Notes: generated from the letters alone by a model not told the origin. 64,000 bases of DNA from Desulfitobacterium_A sp034927245 (GCF_034927245.1 NZ_JAYFQK010000050.1:55006-119005), one strand, 5' to 3'. Counted from the stretch's first letter, positions 16,721 through 25,694 are shown. Made by a program: numbers and translations.

Positions 16721-17728
16721 TCATGCTTCGATCACGATTGCATGTCCGATTCCCGGGACGGACTCTCCCTGTAAAGAAGAGGTTGGGCTATGCAAGGCTC
16801 CGCTTCCGGCAAGCAGCACCCGTTTATATTGCTTAGAATTGAGCTTCTGCATAATATCACCCGCAAAAACAACGGCTGAGCAGGCGCAACCGCTACCGCC
16901 GGCGTGCACATCCTGGCCGGAGTCATAGATCATGACCCCGCAATCGTTAAATTGATTTGCTGTTTCTACACCGCTGCGTTTTAAGACTTCTTTGGCAAGC
17001 ATTAAGCCAACCTGCCCTAGATCTCCCGAAACAATCAGATCATAATCCGCGGGCGTTCGTTTTAAATCGTTCATATGATTTAAGATCGTATCCGCTACCG
17101 CCGGTGCCATAGCCCCTCCCATGTTATTGACATTCTTTTCGCCAAAATCGAGGACCCGTCCGATCGTTGCCGCCGTAACTCGCGGTCCTGTCCCTGATTG
17201 GGCAAGCACTAGACTCCCCGCCCCGGTGACAGTCCACTGCGCACTCATCGCTCGTTGGTTTCCTTGTTCTGTCGGTGAACGGTATTGCCGCTCAGCTGTA
17301 TCATGATGACTGGAAACTCCGACAAGAACATTGCGGGCAAACCCTCCATCGATCAACATACTACCGACAGCCATCCCTAAAGCCATTGTTGAACAAGCCC
17401 CATAAAGTCCGATAAACGGTAACCCCATCGTCCGCGCCGCAAAATTAGAAGAAATAATTTGATTGAGCAAATCCCCGGCCAACATATAATCAATCTCATC
17501 CGACTTTAGACGAGATTGTTCAAGGGCTCCTTGCATTGCCGCCTCAAGCATTTTGCTTTCCGCGACTTCCCAAGATTTATTTCCGTTTAGGCTATCCGGC
17601 AAAACTTTGCTGAATGTTTTGCCCAGCGGTCCTTTTCCTTCCTTCGGTCCAACGACTGAATAGGACGAAAGAATCACCGGCGGATTTTCAAAAACCACGG
17701 TTTGATTCCCTTGGCGTTTATAAATCAT
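16721..17728 (-). CDS. spoVAD: Stage V sporulation protein AD
   Basis: A 335-residue thiolase-fold protein with SpoVAD hallmarks: GLYGACSTMALGMAVGS, GVSSHHDTAERQYR and AGGSGCACSAVVF. SpoVAD binds dipicolinic acid on the inner membrane surface of the forespore and works with SpoVAC and SpoVAE in its uptake. Despite the ketoacyl-synthase-like fold it is not known to act as an enzyme. The start is ATG with a modest ribosome site. It lies 10 bp before spoVAE and 27 bp after spoVAC. Confidence 0.97.
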   Translation of the reverse strand: MIYKRQGNQTVVFENPPVILSSYSVVGPKEGKGPLGKTFSKVLPDSLNGNKSWEVAESKMLEAAMQGALEQSRLKSDEIDYMLAGDLLNQIISSNFAARTMGLPFIGLYGACSTMALGMAVGSMLIDGGFARNVLVGVSSHHDTAERQYRSPTEQGNQRAMSAQWTVTGAGSLVLAQSGTGPRVTAATIGRVLDFGEKNVNNMGGAMAPAVADTILNHMNDLKRTPADYDLIVSGDLGQVGLMLAKEVLKRSGVETANQFNDCGVMIYDSGQDVHAGGSGCACSAVVFAGDIMQKLNSKQYKRVLLAGSGALHSPTSSLQGESVPGIGHAIVIEA

Positions 17729-17755
17729 TCCAATCTCAGCCCCAATCCCTTACAA

Positions 17756-18226
17756 TTAAAAACGCAGAAAGTAATAAATAATTCCAACAACAATTGATGT
17801 CATAATCCCATAGACTAAAACCGGACCGGCCACGGTAAAAAGCCGAGCTCCCACTCCCAAAACATATCCTTCACGTTTAAACTCCAAAGCGGGAGCAACA
17901 ATTGAATTTGCAAAACCGGTAACGGGTATGATTGAACCTGCTCCGGCAAACTTGCCGATTTCATCATAAACCCCCAGTCCGGTAAGAAGAGCCCCCGAGA
18001 AAATTAAAATAGCCGTAGTCGCTGTTGAAGCCTCTGTTCTTTCTAAACCCGCTATGACAAGCAAATTGATCATCATCTGCCCAATCAGACAGATCAGTCC
18101 TCCCACGAAAAAAGCGCGTACCGAATTACGAAGTGCGGTTGGCTTAGGCGTCATCGATGTTGATAAATTTTTATATTCTTCGAGGGTAATGTTCACATTG
18201 GGCGGCCTTAATTTTTCCCCGGGCAT
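17756..18226 (-). CDS. spoVAC: Stage V sporulation protein AC
   Basis: I choose the ATG at 18226, five bases after AGGAGAGG; upstream in-frame starts have no site. The product is 156 residues with about four membrane segments. AFFVGGLICLIGQMMINL and GKFAGAGSIIPVTGFANSI are diagnostic. In Bacillus SpoVAC acts as a mechanosensitive channel for dipicolinate release. It is the first gene of the spoVA operon, with a good sigma-G-type promoter at 18275-18305. Confidence 0.96.
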   Translation of the reverse strand: MPGEKLRPPNVNITLEEYKNLSTSMTPKPTALRNSVRAFFVGGLICLIGQMMINLLVIAGLERTEASTATTAILIFSGALLTGLGVYDEIGKFAGAGSIIPVTGFANSIVAPALEFKREGYVLGVGARLFTVAGPVLVYGIMTSIVVGIIYYFLRF

Positions 18227-18274
18227 TGATACCTCTCCTCTCTTTAAAAGCAACCTAAATTAGTCGTTACTGCT

Positions 18275-18305
18275 TAGTATTAAACGCAAACCCATAATTT
18301 ATTCA
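18275..18305 (-). promoter_or_regulatory. Sigma-G-type promoter of the spoVA operon
   Basis: Read on the minus strand, TGAATA (18305-18300) and AATACTA (18281-18275) are separated by 18 bp. The forespore sigma-G consensus is close to TGAATA and CATACTA with 17-18 bp between, so only one position differs. It lies about 50 bp upstream of the spoVAC start. Sigma-F reads related sequences and cannot be excluded. Confidence 0.78.
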
Positions 18306-18353
18306 CGCTTCAAAGATTCTCATTTTTTCTTCCTTAATTTCCCTATTCCGTGG

Positions 18354-18382
18354 GGAGGGAAATTCTGGATAACGTCGAATTG
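18354..18382 (+). promoter_or_regulatory. Sigma-H-type promoter of the spoIIA operon
   Basis: GGAGGGAAA (18354-18362), an 11-bp spacer and GTCGAATTG (18374-18382) match the sigma-H pattern RnAGGAwWW-N11-RnnGAATww with few mismatches. CGTCGAA within it is one base from a Spo0A box. This fits the known sigma-H and Spo0A~P control of spoIIA in Bacillus. It lies 33 bp before the TTG start. Confidence 0.72.
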
Positions 18383-18414
18383 AATCCAAGAGAACATGGA
18401 TAAGGGGGACAGGC

Positions 18415-18759
18415 TTGCTCATGGATAAAAAAATAGAGCGCCAGACATTGACCTTGAGTTTATCGGGAGAGCTCGATATGAGATCTTCAGAAAATCTGCG
18501 TCAAACCATTGATACAGAAATTGACCGCCGCGGCATACGAACCGTAATCCTGGACCTTCACGATGTCACATTTGTAGACAGTTCGGGGTTAGGGGTGATA
18601 CTTGGGCGATATAAAAAGCTGCTTCCATTGGGTGGCAAAATCATCATCAAGCATGCCCCCCCTCACATTTATAAAATTATGGAGCTGTCCGGGTTACCCA
18701 AAATTATCCCTTTTGAAAATGAATCCACAGATGTAGGAAGGACGGGAAATGCTCAATGA
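18415..18759 (+). CDS. spoIIAA: Anti-sigma-F factor antagonist SpoIIAA
   Basis: A 114-residue STAS-domain protein. VTFVDSSGLGVILGRY holds the serine (about S57) that SpoIIAB phosphorylates. Unphosphorylated SpoIIAA binds SpoIIAB and frees sigma-F in the forespore. The start is set by the ribosome site: AGGGGG lies six bases before TTG 18415 and twelve before ATG 18421, so TTG is preferred. The gene overlaps spoIIAB by 4 bp. Confidence 0.95.
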   Translation: MLMDKKIERQTLTLSLSGELDMRSSENLRQTIDTEIDRRGIRTVILDLHDVTFVDSSGLGVILGRYKKLLPLGGKIIIKHAPPHIYKIMELSGLPKIIPFENESTDVGRTGNAQ

Positions 18760-19193
18760 AAAACAATTTTTTAACGCTTACCTTCTCTAGTATTGCCGAA
18801 AATGTAAGTATTTCACGCATGCTTATTGCTTCAATCGGTGCGCAACTTGATCTTTCGCTCAATGATATCGAAGAGTTAAAGGTTGTCGTCTCCGAAGCCG
18901 TCTCCAATGCGATCATTCATGGCTATCAAAATAACCCGGAAAAGAATGTTACCCTGGAAATCGAATATAATCCTGAAAAACTGCAAATTACGGTTCGTGA
19001 TGAAGGGTGCGGAATTTCTGATGTGGAGCAGGCGATGCAGCCGGCCTACAGCACTGACCCCGAACGGATGGGGCTGGGATTTGTCTTTATGCAATCCTTT
19101 ATGGATGAATTAAAGGTTGACTCTGTTTTAGACCAAGGAACAACCGTCACCATGGTCAAAACCCTGCACAAAAATAATCCCTCCTTAAATTAG
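18756..19193 (+). CDS. spoIIAB: Anti-sigma-F factor SpoIIAB (serine kinase)
   Basis: A 145-residue GHKL ATPase/kinase. VVSEAVSNAIIHGY is the N box and VRDEGCGI the G1 box. It binds and holds sigma-F and phosphorylates SpoIIAA, and is the central switch of forespore-specific transcription. Its ATG overlaps the spoIIAA stop (ATGA-type coupling), and it ends 12 bp before sigF with GGAGGG between. Its length is typical. Confidence 0.97.
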   Translation: MKNNFLTLTFSSIAENVSISRMLIASIGAQLDLSLNDIEELKVVVSEAVSNAIIHGYQNNPEKNVTLEIEYNPEKLQITVRDEGCGISDVEQAMQPAYSTDPERMGLGFVFMQSFMDELKVDSVLDQGTTVTMVKTLHKNNPSLN

Positions 19194-19205
19194 GAGGGAG
19201 CAAAC

Positions 19206-20003
19206 ATGATTCAAAGATTAACGGAAATGAATCTTCCCCGTTTTCCCCTGCTTTCGGATGAAGAAATGATGGAGCTTTTGCATCAGGCTCAAGAAGGCAA
19301 TGAGGAAGCACGCGAAAAGCTGGTCAATTGCAATCTCAAATTGATTTTTAACCTCGTGCAGCGTTTTTCGCACCGGGGATATGAGCTTGAAGATCTCTTT
19401 CAAATCGGCACTATCGGCTTGATTAAGGCGATTGATAAATTTGATTTCAGCTATGGTGTCAAATTCTCGACCTATGCGGTACCGATGATTATCGGCGAAA
19501 TCCGCCGCTTTCTGCGTGACGATCATCCGATTAAAGTGCCGCGTTCATATAAGGAACTCGTTTATAAGGTCAACCGCGCCCGCGAACAACTTTCCGCCAC
19601 TCTTGGCCGCGAACCGACCATCGGTGAAATCTCCGAAGAGATCGGAGTCGAGCGTGAGGAAATCGTTTCAGCTCTTGAAGCCGTTCAAAGTCTGACCTCT
19701 ATTCATGATACACTCTACCAGGACGACTCCGACCCCATCTATGTCTTAGATCAGCTTCCCATAGATAAGGACTTAGAACCCAGCTGGTTTGAAAAGATTG
19801 CCCTGAAAGAGGTCCTGGACAAACTGCCCGAACGTGAAAAACATGTTATTATGATGCGATTCTTTGAAGATAAGACACAAAGTGAAATTGCTGCCCAGCT
19901 CCATCTCTCCCAGGTTCAGATCTCGCGAATCGAGCGGGCAGCACTTCACCATATTCGTCAACTCCTTCAGGTTACTCCATTAGAACCCAAAGACTCCTTG
20001 TAA
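19206..20003 (+). CDS. sigF: RNA polymerase sigma-F factor
   Basis: A 265-residue sigma-70-family factor. Region 2 contains LEDLFQIGTIGLIKAIDKFD and YAVPMIIGEIRRFLRDD. Region 4 contains SEIAAQLHLSQVQISRIERAALHHI, the DNA-binding helix-turn-helix. The sporulation branch is clear from context with spoIIAA and spoIIAB. The GGAGGG site spans the spoIIAB stop. The last 24 bp overlap the end of dacF on the other strand, so the two transcripts are convergent and mutually antisense at the 3' ends. Confidence 0.97.
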   Translation: MIQRLTEMNLPRFPLLSDEEMMELLHQAQEGNEEAREKLVNCNLKLIFNLVQRFSHRGYELEDLFQIGTIGLIKAIDKFDFSYGVKFSTYAVPMIIGEIRRFLRDDHPIKVPRSYKELVYKVNRAREQLSATLGREPTIGEISEEIGVEREEIVSALEAVQSLTSIHDTLYQDDSDPIYVLDQLPIDKDLEPSWFEKIALKEVLDKLPEREKHVIMMRFFEDKTQSEIAAQLHLSQVQISRIERAALHHIRQLLQVTPLEPKDSL

Positions 20004-21152
20004 CGTCCGAGTCATCTGTTGATATAGGCTGGCTTTGGCAATTGGCTGTTCGGCAACCAAATTCACACGATTTATAACTTCATTATCCCGGTAAAGCAGG
20101 ACTTCCCCTAATTGTTGTCCTTGCTGAACGGGAGCTTCCACATCTGGGTTGAGCTTTGTTTCGACCCAGATATTTTTATCTTTCCCTTTTTCAACCGTTA
20201 CGCCAAGCGATTTCTCCGTCACAGCCGTTACTTCATTTTCCGTTCCTTTATGGACGGTGATGACTCCTTGTTTTTGCCCTGCGGGTGCAAATTCTTTATA
20301 GGCATATTTAGCAAATCCGTAGTTATAGATTTTCATGGACTCGGCGAAATGGCCCCGCACTTGCGGAACTCCCATGACTACGGCAATCAGACGAAGTCCG
20401 TCCCGTTCTACCGTCGATGCCAGACAATATTTTGCTTCGTTTGTCCATCCTGTTTTAAACCCATCTGCGCCTTCATACCACCACAATAATTTATTCGTAT
20501 TCCACAGCTTAAACTTGCCGTCCCGTAAATCATACTCTTTAATCGCAGTTAACTTTCTAATCAGCGGATATTTTAGGGCTTCCCGACCCATCAATGCCAG
20601 GTCATAAGCACTCGTATAGTGCCCTTCAGCCGGTAATCCGTAGGCATTTGCAAAGTGCGTATTTTTACATCCCAATTCCTGAGCTTTTTTATTCATTTCA
20701 TTAACAAAGGCTTCATGCGTTCCGTAGATATGCTCGGCTACGGCAACACACGCATCATTAGCTGAACCGACGGCTATCGAAATCAACATTTCCTCAAGGG
20801 AAAACGTTTCACCAGGCTCTAAATAAATCTGGGAACCCCCGAGGCTGCAAGCATTCTCGCTTGCGGTTACCTTATCGGTGAGTTTAACACGTCCCGATTC
20901 AATAGCATCTGCGGCAACAAGCATCGTCATCAGCTTTGTTACACTGGCAGGGGCAAGCTCTTTGTGGGCTTCCTTTTCATACAGAATCCGGCCCGATTCG
21001 GCATCCACTAAAATTGCACTGATAGCCTCGGTTTCTAATTCTGCTCCTTGAGCGGCTGCAGCCGATTGCGAAGTTGACGGCGCAGCCAGGACGGTCCCGA
21101 AATTTCCTAAGACTAACGCCAAGGCTAATATTAATGTCAATCCTTTTCGCAT
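19980..21152 (-). CDS. dacF: D-alanyl-D-alanine carboxypeptidase, DacF-like
   Basis: I start at ATG 21152, which has AAGGGGG eight bases upstream and gives a clean signal peptide (about residues 1-24); an ATG 30 bp upstream lacks a site. The 390-residue S11 penicillin-binding protein has the catalytic SVTK (Ser70, Lys73), SAN and FKTG motifs, then a C-terminal beta-rich domain and amphipathic end. It removes terminal D-Ala from peptidoglycan. In Bacillus dacF lies upstream of spoIIA in the same direction and is sigma-F dependent; here it is inverted and converges on sigF. Confidence 0.93.
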   Translation of the reverse strand: MRKGLTLILALALVLGNFGTVLAAPSTSQSAAAAQGAELETEAISAILVDAESGRILYEKEAHKELAPASVTKLMTMLVAADAIESGRVKLTDKVTASENACSLGGSQIYLEPGETFSLEEMLISIAVGSANDACVAVAEHIYGTHEAFVNEMNKKAQELGCKNTHFANAYGLPAEGHYTSAYDLALMGREALKYPLIRKLTAIKEYDLRDGKFKLWNTNKLLWWYEGADGFKTGWTNEAKYCLASTVERDGLRLIAVVMGVPQVRGHFAESMKIYNYGFAKYAYKEFAPAGQKQGVITVHKGTENEVTAVTEKSLGVTVEKGKDKNIWVETKLNPDVEAPVQQGQQLGEVLLYRDNEVINRVNLVAEQPIAKASLYQQMTRTLQGVFGF

Positions 21153-21203
21153 TGTTAATCCCCCTTGAGAATTTAATTTCATCGTTTTGTTGTATTATTC
21201 CCA

Positions 21204-21247
21204 GAAAAGAAAAAAACACTCGGTCTAGTTTTACTTTAACCGAGTGT
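21204..21247 (-). terminator. Terminator-like hairpin in the dacF leader
   Basis: ACACTCGG (21216-21223) pairs with CCGAGTGT (21240-21247) around a 16-nt loop. On the minus strand the stem runs into a T-rich tract. No minus-strand gene lies upstream, so it is either an attenuator in the dacF leader or a terminator for plus-strand antisense reading through dacF. The function is open. Confidence 0.5.
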
Positions 21248-21283
21248 AATTTATTTTTAGAAGCGTTATAATTAAAATTGGAT

Positions 21284-21311
21284 TTAATGCTTAATGCTTA
21301 ATGCTAACTGC
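21284..21311. repeat. 7-bp tandem repeat TTAATGC
   Basis: Three exact TTAATGC units and a fourth variant (TAACTGC) stand in tandem between the dacF leader and the FAD-oxidoreductase gene. The unit length equals that of the tract at 2771-2816, though the sequence differs. Confidence 0.85.
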
Positions 21312-21344
21312 TCAAAAGCAGTGAAATCATAGGGGGTTAAACAC

Positions 21345-22775
21345 TTGAAAAATTACGATGTCATTATTGTCGGAGCCGGCCCCGCCGGTATTTTCACCGC
21401 TTATGAGCTAACAAACCTGCATCCTGATCTTTCCATCCTGCTTATAGACAAAGGCCGTAATATCCATAAACGATATTGCCCCATCTTAAAAAAGACGCTT
21501 TCCAAATGTCCGCCACCAACCGAACAAAAAGATTACGCAGGCTGTGTTCCCGCCTGCTCAATTACCAATGGTTTTGGCGGAGCAGGTGCTTATTCTGACG
21601 GTAAATTCAATATCACCACAGAATTTGGCGGGTGGATGACCGAATATTTATCACCCTCAGAAGTTTTGAACCTTATCCATTATGTTGACGAAATTAATTT
21701 GAGCCATGGGGCAACGGCAGAACTCACAGACCCAACAACACCTATGGTTAAAGAAATTGAGCGCAGGGGATTAGCCGCAGGGCTAAAACTTCTTAGGGCT
21801 CAAGTCCGTCATTTAGGTACCGAACAAAATCTGGAGATCATGAAAAGTATTTATGAACACCTAAAAACTAAAATTGACATGGTTTTTGAAACAGAAATTG
21901 CGGATTTATTGACTGTAGAAGAAATAGGACATCTCCGCATAACCGGTGTTATCGATGAACAAGGTCATGAGATTTGTGCCCCTTATGTTGTTCTTGTTCC
22001 GGGTCGAGATGGTTCCGAATGGCTTACCCACGTTTTTAATAAGCACAACTTAGAAATGACAAGCAACCAGGTCGATGTCGGTGTCCGGATAGAAACCTTA
22101 GACACAATCATGGAAGATATTAATGAAAATCTGTATGAAGGAAAATTTATTTATCGAACTTCTGTAGGAACATCTGTCCGAAGTTTCTGCAGTAATCCCT
22201 CGGGTCATGTCGTTATTGAAAACCATAGCGGTGTCATGTTAGCCAATGGCCATGCTTTTAAGGATAAAAACCTGGGCAGCCATAATACGAACTTTGCTTT
22301 ACTTGTCTCTCATAATTTTTCTTATCCCTTTAATAAGCCTAACGAATATGCTAAGGCCATTTCACGCCTTGCCAACGACTTATCAAATGGCAGCGTCTTA
22401 GTCCAACGCTTTGGGGATATTCTCAAAGGACGCCGCTCGACGGAAAAAAGAATTCGTGAAGGATTTATTGAACCCACGCTCAAAGAAGCGGTTCCCGGCA
22501 ATATTTGTTTAGCCCTACCCTATACGACAATGCAAAGCATTATCGAGATGATTCAAGCCCTAGATCGAGTGACCCCGGGAATAGCCTCGGAGCATACACT
22601 TCTCTACGGTGTTGAAGCGAAATTTTATTCTTCCCGCCCCAAACTCACGAACGCTTTTGAAACTGAAATTTCCGGGCTCTATGCCGGCGGCGATGGCGCA
22701 GGCGTCACCCGCGGACTCGCCCAAGCCAGTGCCTGCGGGATTGCCATTGCCCGAAACATCAGCGCAAAATTCTAA
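21345..22775 (+). CDS. FAD-dependent oxidoreductase (NAD(P)/FAD-dependent dehydrogenase family)
   Basis: A 476-residue flavoprotein. The N-terminal VIIVGAGPAGIFTAYEL is the Rossmann FAD-binding motif, and GLYAGGDGAGVTRGLAQA near the end is the second FAD motif. Several cysteines follow the first motif (residues 45-70), including CPPPTEQKDYAGCVPAC, which could be redox-active or bind metal. The family is widespread in anaerobes with no defined substrate. The start is TTG with AGGGGG eight bases upstream. It converges with the radical SAM gene, with 3 bp between stops. Confidence 0.85.
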   Translation: MKNYDVIIVGAGPAGIFTAYELTNLHPDLSILLIDKGRNIHKRYCPILKKTLSKCPPPTEQKDYAGCVPACSITNGFGGAGAYSDGKFNITTEFGGWMTEYLSPSEVLNLIHYVDEINLSHGATAELTDPTTPMVKEIERRGLAAGLKLLRAQVRHLGTEQNLEIMKSIYEHLKTKIDMVFETEIADLLTVEEIGHLRITGVIDEQGHEICAPYVVLVPGRDGSEWLTHVFNKHNLEMTSNQVDVGVRIETLDTIMEDINENLYEGKFIYRTSVGTSVRSFCSNPSGHVVIENHSGVMLANGHAFKDKNLGSHNTNFALLVSHNFSYPFNKPNEYAKAISRLANDLSNGSVLVQRFGDILKGRRSTEKRIREGFIEPTLKEAVPGNICLALPYTTMQSIIEMIQALDRVTPGIASEHTLLYGVEAKFYSSRPKLTNAFETEISGLYAGGDGAGVTRGLAQASACGIAIARNISAKF

Positions 22776-22799
22776 GAGTTATCCTCCAAGGATAGCTCT
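22775..22799. terminator. Shared hairpin at convergent gene ends
   Basis: AGAG-T-ATCCT and AGGAT-AG-CTCT form an imperfect stem covering the FAD-oxidoreductase stop and the last codons of the radical SAM gene. It probably serves both transcripts, but T runs are short. Confidence 0.45.
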
Positions 22800-24197
22800 G
22801 TTCCGGTGATGCCAGTTATGATGCCGCTTTTGCTTTTGATTAGAATTTAGATGCCTTAGCTTGTACAGATAGGTATCTTTCTTGAATGCGGAAAGCAGAT
22901 TAATGCCTAAAACTCCGATTTGTATAATCAATGCCAGACCGAATCGCCTTAGTCCGAAGTTAATTCCAAATGTCTTTGCGATCTTAAGTGAGGACGGGAG
23001 GGTATAGAAATGTCGTATTGCCCGGAGAAACTCCTGCTGGAGCTCCCAGGCCGACATTTTCTTCGGTATAAAGGTCACATTCATCATATCAAAGACACTC
23101 CAGTCTTGGGTCACCATGCGCTGCTCTTTTTCAAGCTGCTCGTAAACGGCTGTTCCCGGGAACGGTGTCATAATAGCCGGCTGAAGCTGATATGCATTAA
23201 TTTTTTTGGCAAAATCCACACCCCGTCTGATATCTTCCGGCCCGTCCGTATCAATTCCGAGGACAAGGCTGGCAATCAAACGAATCTTGTGACGCCGGAG
23301 CGCTTTTGCACAATTTTCAATATCGGCAATGCTTTGATGTTTCTTAATTAAATCCAACGATTCCTGATTCAGCGATTCAATTCCCACTAAGACACGGTTG
23401 AGATGAGCTTGCTCCAAAAGGCTGAGCATCTCTTCATCTTTCGCAAGATCGGTGCGTCCAAAGAAAAAAGTTTCTTTAAAAATAAGATTTTCAGCAATCA
23501 TTCGATTACAGATTTCCTTGACGCGTTCTCTGTCTGCCGTAAAATTATCGTCTTCAAAATTCATATATTTAAAACCAAGTGTCTTGTAATAACGAAGTTC
23601 CTTAATAACACTGTCCACGCTGCGCCTGCGGTAAGGGTGAAACATCCGGGACGTCGTACAGAATGAACAACAGAAAGGACATCCCCGGCTGGCCATCACA
23701 TTGGCTGTATCGCAGGGCGTCTTTAAAAGAGAGTAATCCGGAAAAGGAATTTCGTCAAGATTCATAACGCACGATGCATGAACAATTCTGTCGGATAATT
23801 TACCTTCCACAACGTCGCGGATAACCGTCTCGGCTTCGCCGACAACGACATGATCCGCATGTTCTGCCGCTTCTTCCGGCCGTACCGTAGCATGCATGCC
23901 TCCGATGATGACCCCGGCCTTCGTTTCACGGCGGAGCTTGTCCGCTAGAAAATAAGCCCGCGGCGCATTGGATGTCATCGTATATAAGCAATAAACATCG
24001 GCATCTTTCAGCGCAGAAAAATCTAAATCCGTATACAGTTCCTCATAAACTTCCACCTTGTGACCGGCATCTTTGAGGATATGACCTAGAATAAGAGGAC
24101 CTGTTACCGAATTTGTATGCCCATAGAGGTTGTTCCCCGCCCTATAAACCTTCGTTCGGCGAACATCACCGGCCGGTACGATAAAGATTACTTTCAT
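22779..24197 (-). CDS. B12-binding-domain radical SAM protein
   Basis: A 472-residue protein. The N-terminal 130 residues look like a cobalamin-binding Rossmann domain (GPLILGHILKDAGHKVEVYE, IIGGMHATVRPEE). The radical SAM site follows: C173, C177 and C180 in CPFCCSFC bind the [4Fe-4S] cluster that cleaves S-adenosylmethionine. This is the BchE/HpnJ-like layout used for methylations, ring formations and lipid modifications. The C-terminal 60 residues include a hydrophobic stretch that may touch the membrane. The substrate is unknown. Confidence 0.9.
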   Translation of the reverse strand: MKVIFIVPAGDVRRTKVYRAGNNLYGHTNSVTGPLILGHILKDAGHKVEVYEELYTDLDFSALKDADVYCLYTMTSNAPRAYFLADKLRRETKAGVIIGGMHATVRPEEAAEHADHVVVGEAETVIRDVVEGKLSDRIVHASCVMNLDEIPFPDYSLLKTPCDTANVMASRGCPFCCSFCTTSRMFHPYRRRSVDSVIKELRYYKTLGFKYMNFEDDNFTADRERVKEICNRMIAENLIFKETFFFGRTDLAKDEEMLSLLEQAHLNRVLVGIESLNQESLDLIKKHQSIADIENCAKALRRHKIRLIASLVLGIDTDGPEDIRRGVDFAKKINAYQLQPAIMTPFPGTAVYEQLEKEQRMVTQDWSVFDMMNVTFIPKKMSAWELQQEFLRAIRHFYTLPSSLKIAKTFGINFGLRRFGLALIIQIGVLGINLLSAFKKDTYLYKLRHLNSNQKQKRHHNWHHRNRAILGG

Positions 24198-24332
24198 TTT
24201 GGTCGCCCCTTCTTAAATGTTACCCTCCTAAAAATTCACTTCATCTATTGCCTTTCTTAGACTATAATTTTATTATAGCAAAAAAACCATTGAATGAACG
24301 TGATTTAGTATGCACGAATGGGAGCGGATACA

Positions 24333-24872
24333 ATGAAAAATCTGGATAAGCTCATCGCTCAAGAAAAAGAGAACTTAAAAATTCATGAATATGCGTTTAT
24401 GAAAGCTCATGAGGTCATCTTTTCACAGGAGGCCAGAAGGTTGTGCGAAAAAAATGCCTGCGGAATGTATGGAACTTCTTGGGCTTGTCCTCCTGCCGTA
24501 GGAACGGTTGAAGAATGTCAAAAAAGATGTGCTGCCTATGATAATGCGTTTATTTTCAGTTCCGTTTCTCAACTGAAGAAAAAGTATGATATTGCGGGAT
24601 GGCGCGAAGCACGTATTGTTCATGAGTCTATAACAGAGAAAACAGCCCAGATATTCCGGGCGGAATTTCCGAAAGCTCTCATTCTTTCCGCTGAAGGATG
24701 TACGCTTTGCTCCCATTGTACGTACCCGGAAAACCTTTGCCGATTCCCTCAGCGGATGTTTCCTGCTACAGAGGGGTATGGCATTATGGTGCTCCAACAA
24801 GCACCTTATTGTCATCTCCAATACAACAATGGTCCTAATACCGTCACTTATTTTAGTATGATCTTCTTTTGA
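24333..24872 (+). CDS. DUF2284 cysteine-rich metal-binding protein
   Basis: I start at ATG 24333, five bases after GGGAGCGG; the ATG 15 bp earlier lacks a site. The 179-residue product has many cysteines arranged as CEKNACGMYGTSWACPP, then CQKRC and CTLCSHCTYPENLC, the DUF2284 pattern. Such arrays probably hold one or more iron-sulfur clusters. The function is unknown. It is divergent from the radical SAM gene and is followed 45 bp later by ydcF-like on the same strand. Confidence 0.85.
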   Translation: MKNLDKLIAQEKENLKIHEYAFMKAHEVIFSQEARRLCEKNACGMYGTSWACPPAVGTVEECQKRCAAYDNAFIFSSVSQLKKKYDIAGWREARIVHESITEKTAQIFRAEFPKALILSAEGCTLCSHCTYPENLCRFPQRMFPATEGYGIMVLQQAPYCHLQYNNGPNTVTYFSMIFF

Positions 24873-24917
24873 AAAAAAGCAACTTAAGCCCAAGAGATGG
24901 TGAGGTGATCGTTTCAT

Positions 24918-25688
24918 ATGAACAACCGCGTCTCGAGGATTTGCATTTTAATAGGAATAATCGGAATTCTTGATACGATCTGCGTTTTAGGGTTTAATGG
25001 AGGTCTGAATCTAGGGACTCTACTGCCTGGAGTCCTAGGAATAGCCCTGGTTTTTTGGGGGTTGGCGGGAAATTATCTTAAGCAGCATGTCCTTAAGGAT
25101 CGCTATCGAAGGCTCCGCCGCTTGCTCCGCGCAGGAGTTTTGCTGCTTCTTGCTTCATTTATCGTGATTGAGAGTTTGCTTCTGTATCACACTAGGGATC
25201 CCATACCAAGTCAAGTCGATTACCTGATCATTTTGGGGGCGGGCCTTAATGGGGAGCAACTCTCATGGACGCTTTGGGAACGAGTCGATAAGGGGTTAAA
25301 GATTCTTCAGGATAACCAAGAGATGCGGGTCGTCGTCTCGGGCGGGCAGGGGCCGGGAGAATGGATTACGGAAGCCGAAGCGATGCAGCGTTATCTGGTT
25401 GAACATGGCATCGCACCGGAACGGATTCTTAAAGAAGAAAAATCGACGAGCACGATGGAGAATTTTAGGTATTCGCGAAAGCTCCTTGAGCAACAACCGA
25501 GTTATGACCCTTCTGAGCCGGTTCTGGTGATTACGAATGATTTCCATATGTTTCGTTCAAAAATTCTGGCCAGACGTAATGGCATCAATCCCGTCGGGGT
25601 TCCGTCACCGACGCCTTGGTATCTGCGGCCGAATGTTTACCTACGTGAGTACTTTGCAGTCGTGAAATCCCTCGTCTTTGACCGATAG
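24918..25688 (+). CDS. YdcF/SanA family (DUF218) membrane protein
   Basis: A 256-residue protein with about three hydrophobic segments in the first 90 residues, then a DUF218 domain: DYLIILGAGLNGEQLS, VVSGGQGPGEWITEAEAMQRYL and STSTMENF. The family includes SanA and YdcF and is linked to envelope functions, with a proposed nucleotide- or SAM-binding fold. The catalytic domain is probably extracellular. It converges with the CoA-binding protein gene, with only 6 bp between stops. Confidence 0.88.
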   Translation: MNNRVSRICILIGIIGILDTICVLGFNGGLNLGTLLPGVLGIALVFWGLAGNYLKQHVLKDRYRRLRRLLRAGVLLLLASFIVIESLLLYHTRDPIPSQVDYLIILGAGLNGEQLSWTLWERVDKGLKILQDNQEMRVVVSGGQGPGEWITEAEAMQRYLVEHGIAPERILKEEKSTSTMENFRYSRKLLEQQPSYDPSEPVLVITNDFHMFRSKILARRNGINPVGVPSPTPWYLRPNVYLREYFAVVKSLVFDR

Positions 25689-25694
25689 TTTCCT

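Noticed and set aside
19218..19526. A long minus-strand frame inside sigF
   Set aside because: It has no ribosome site and lies entirely within a certain gene on the other strand; it mirrors sigF codon structure.
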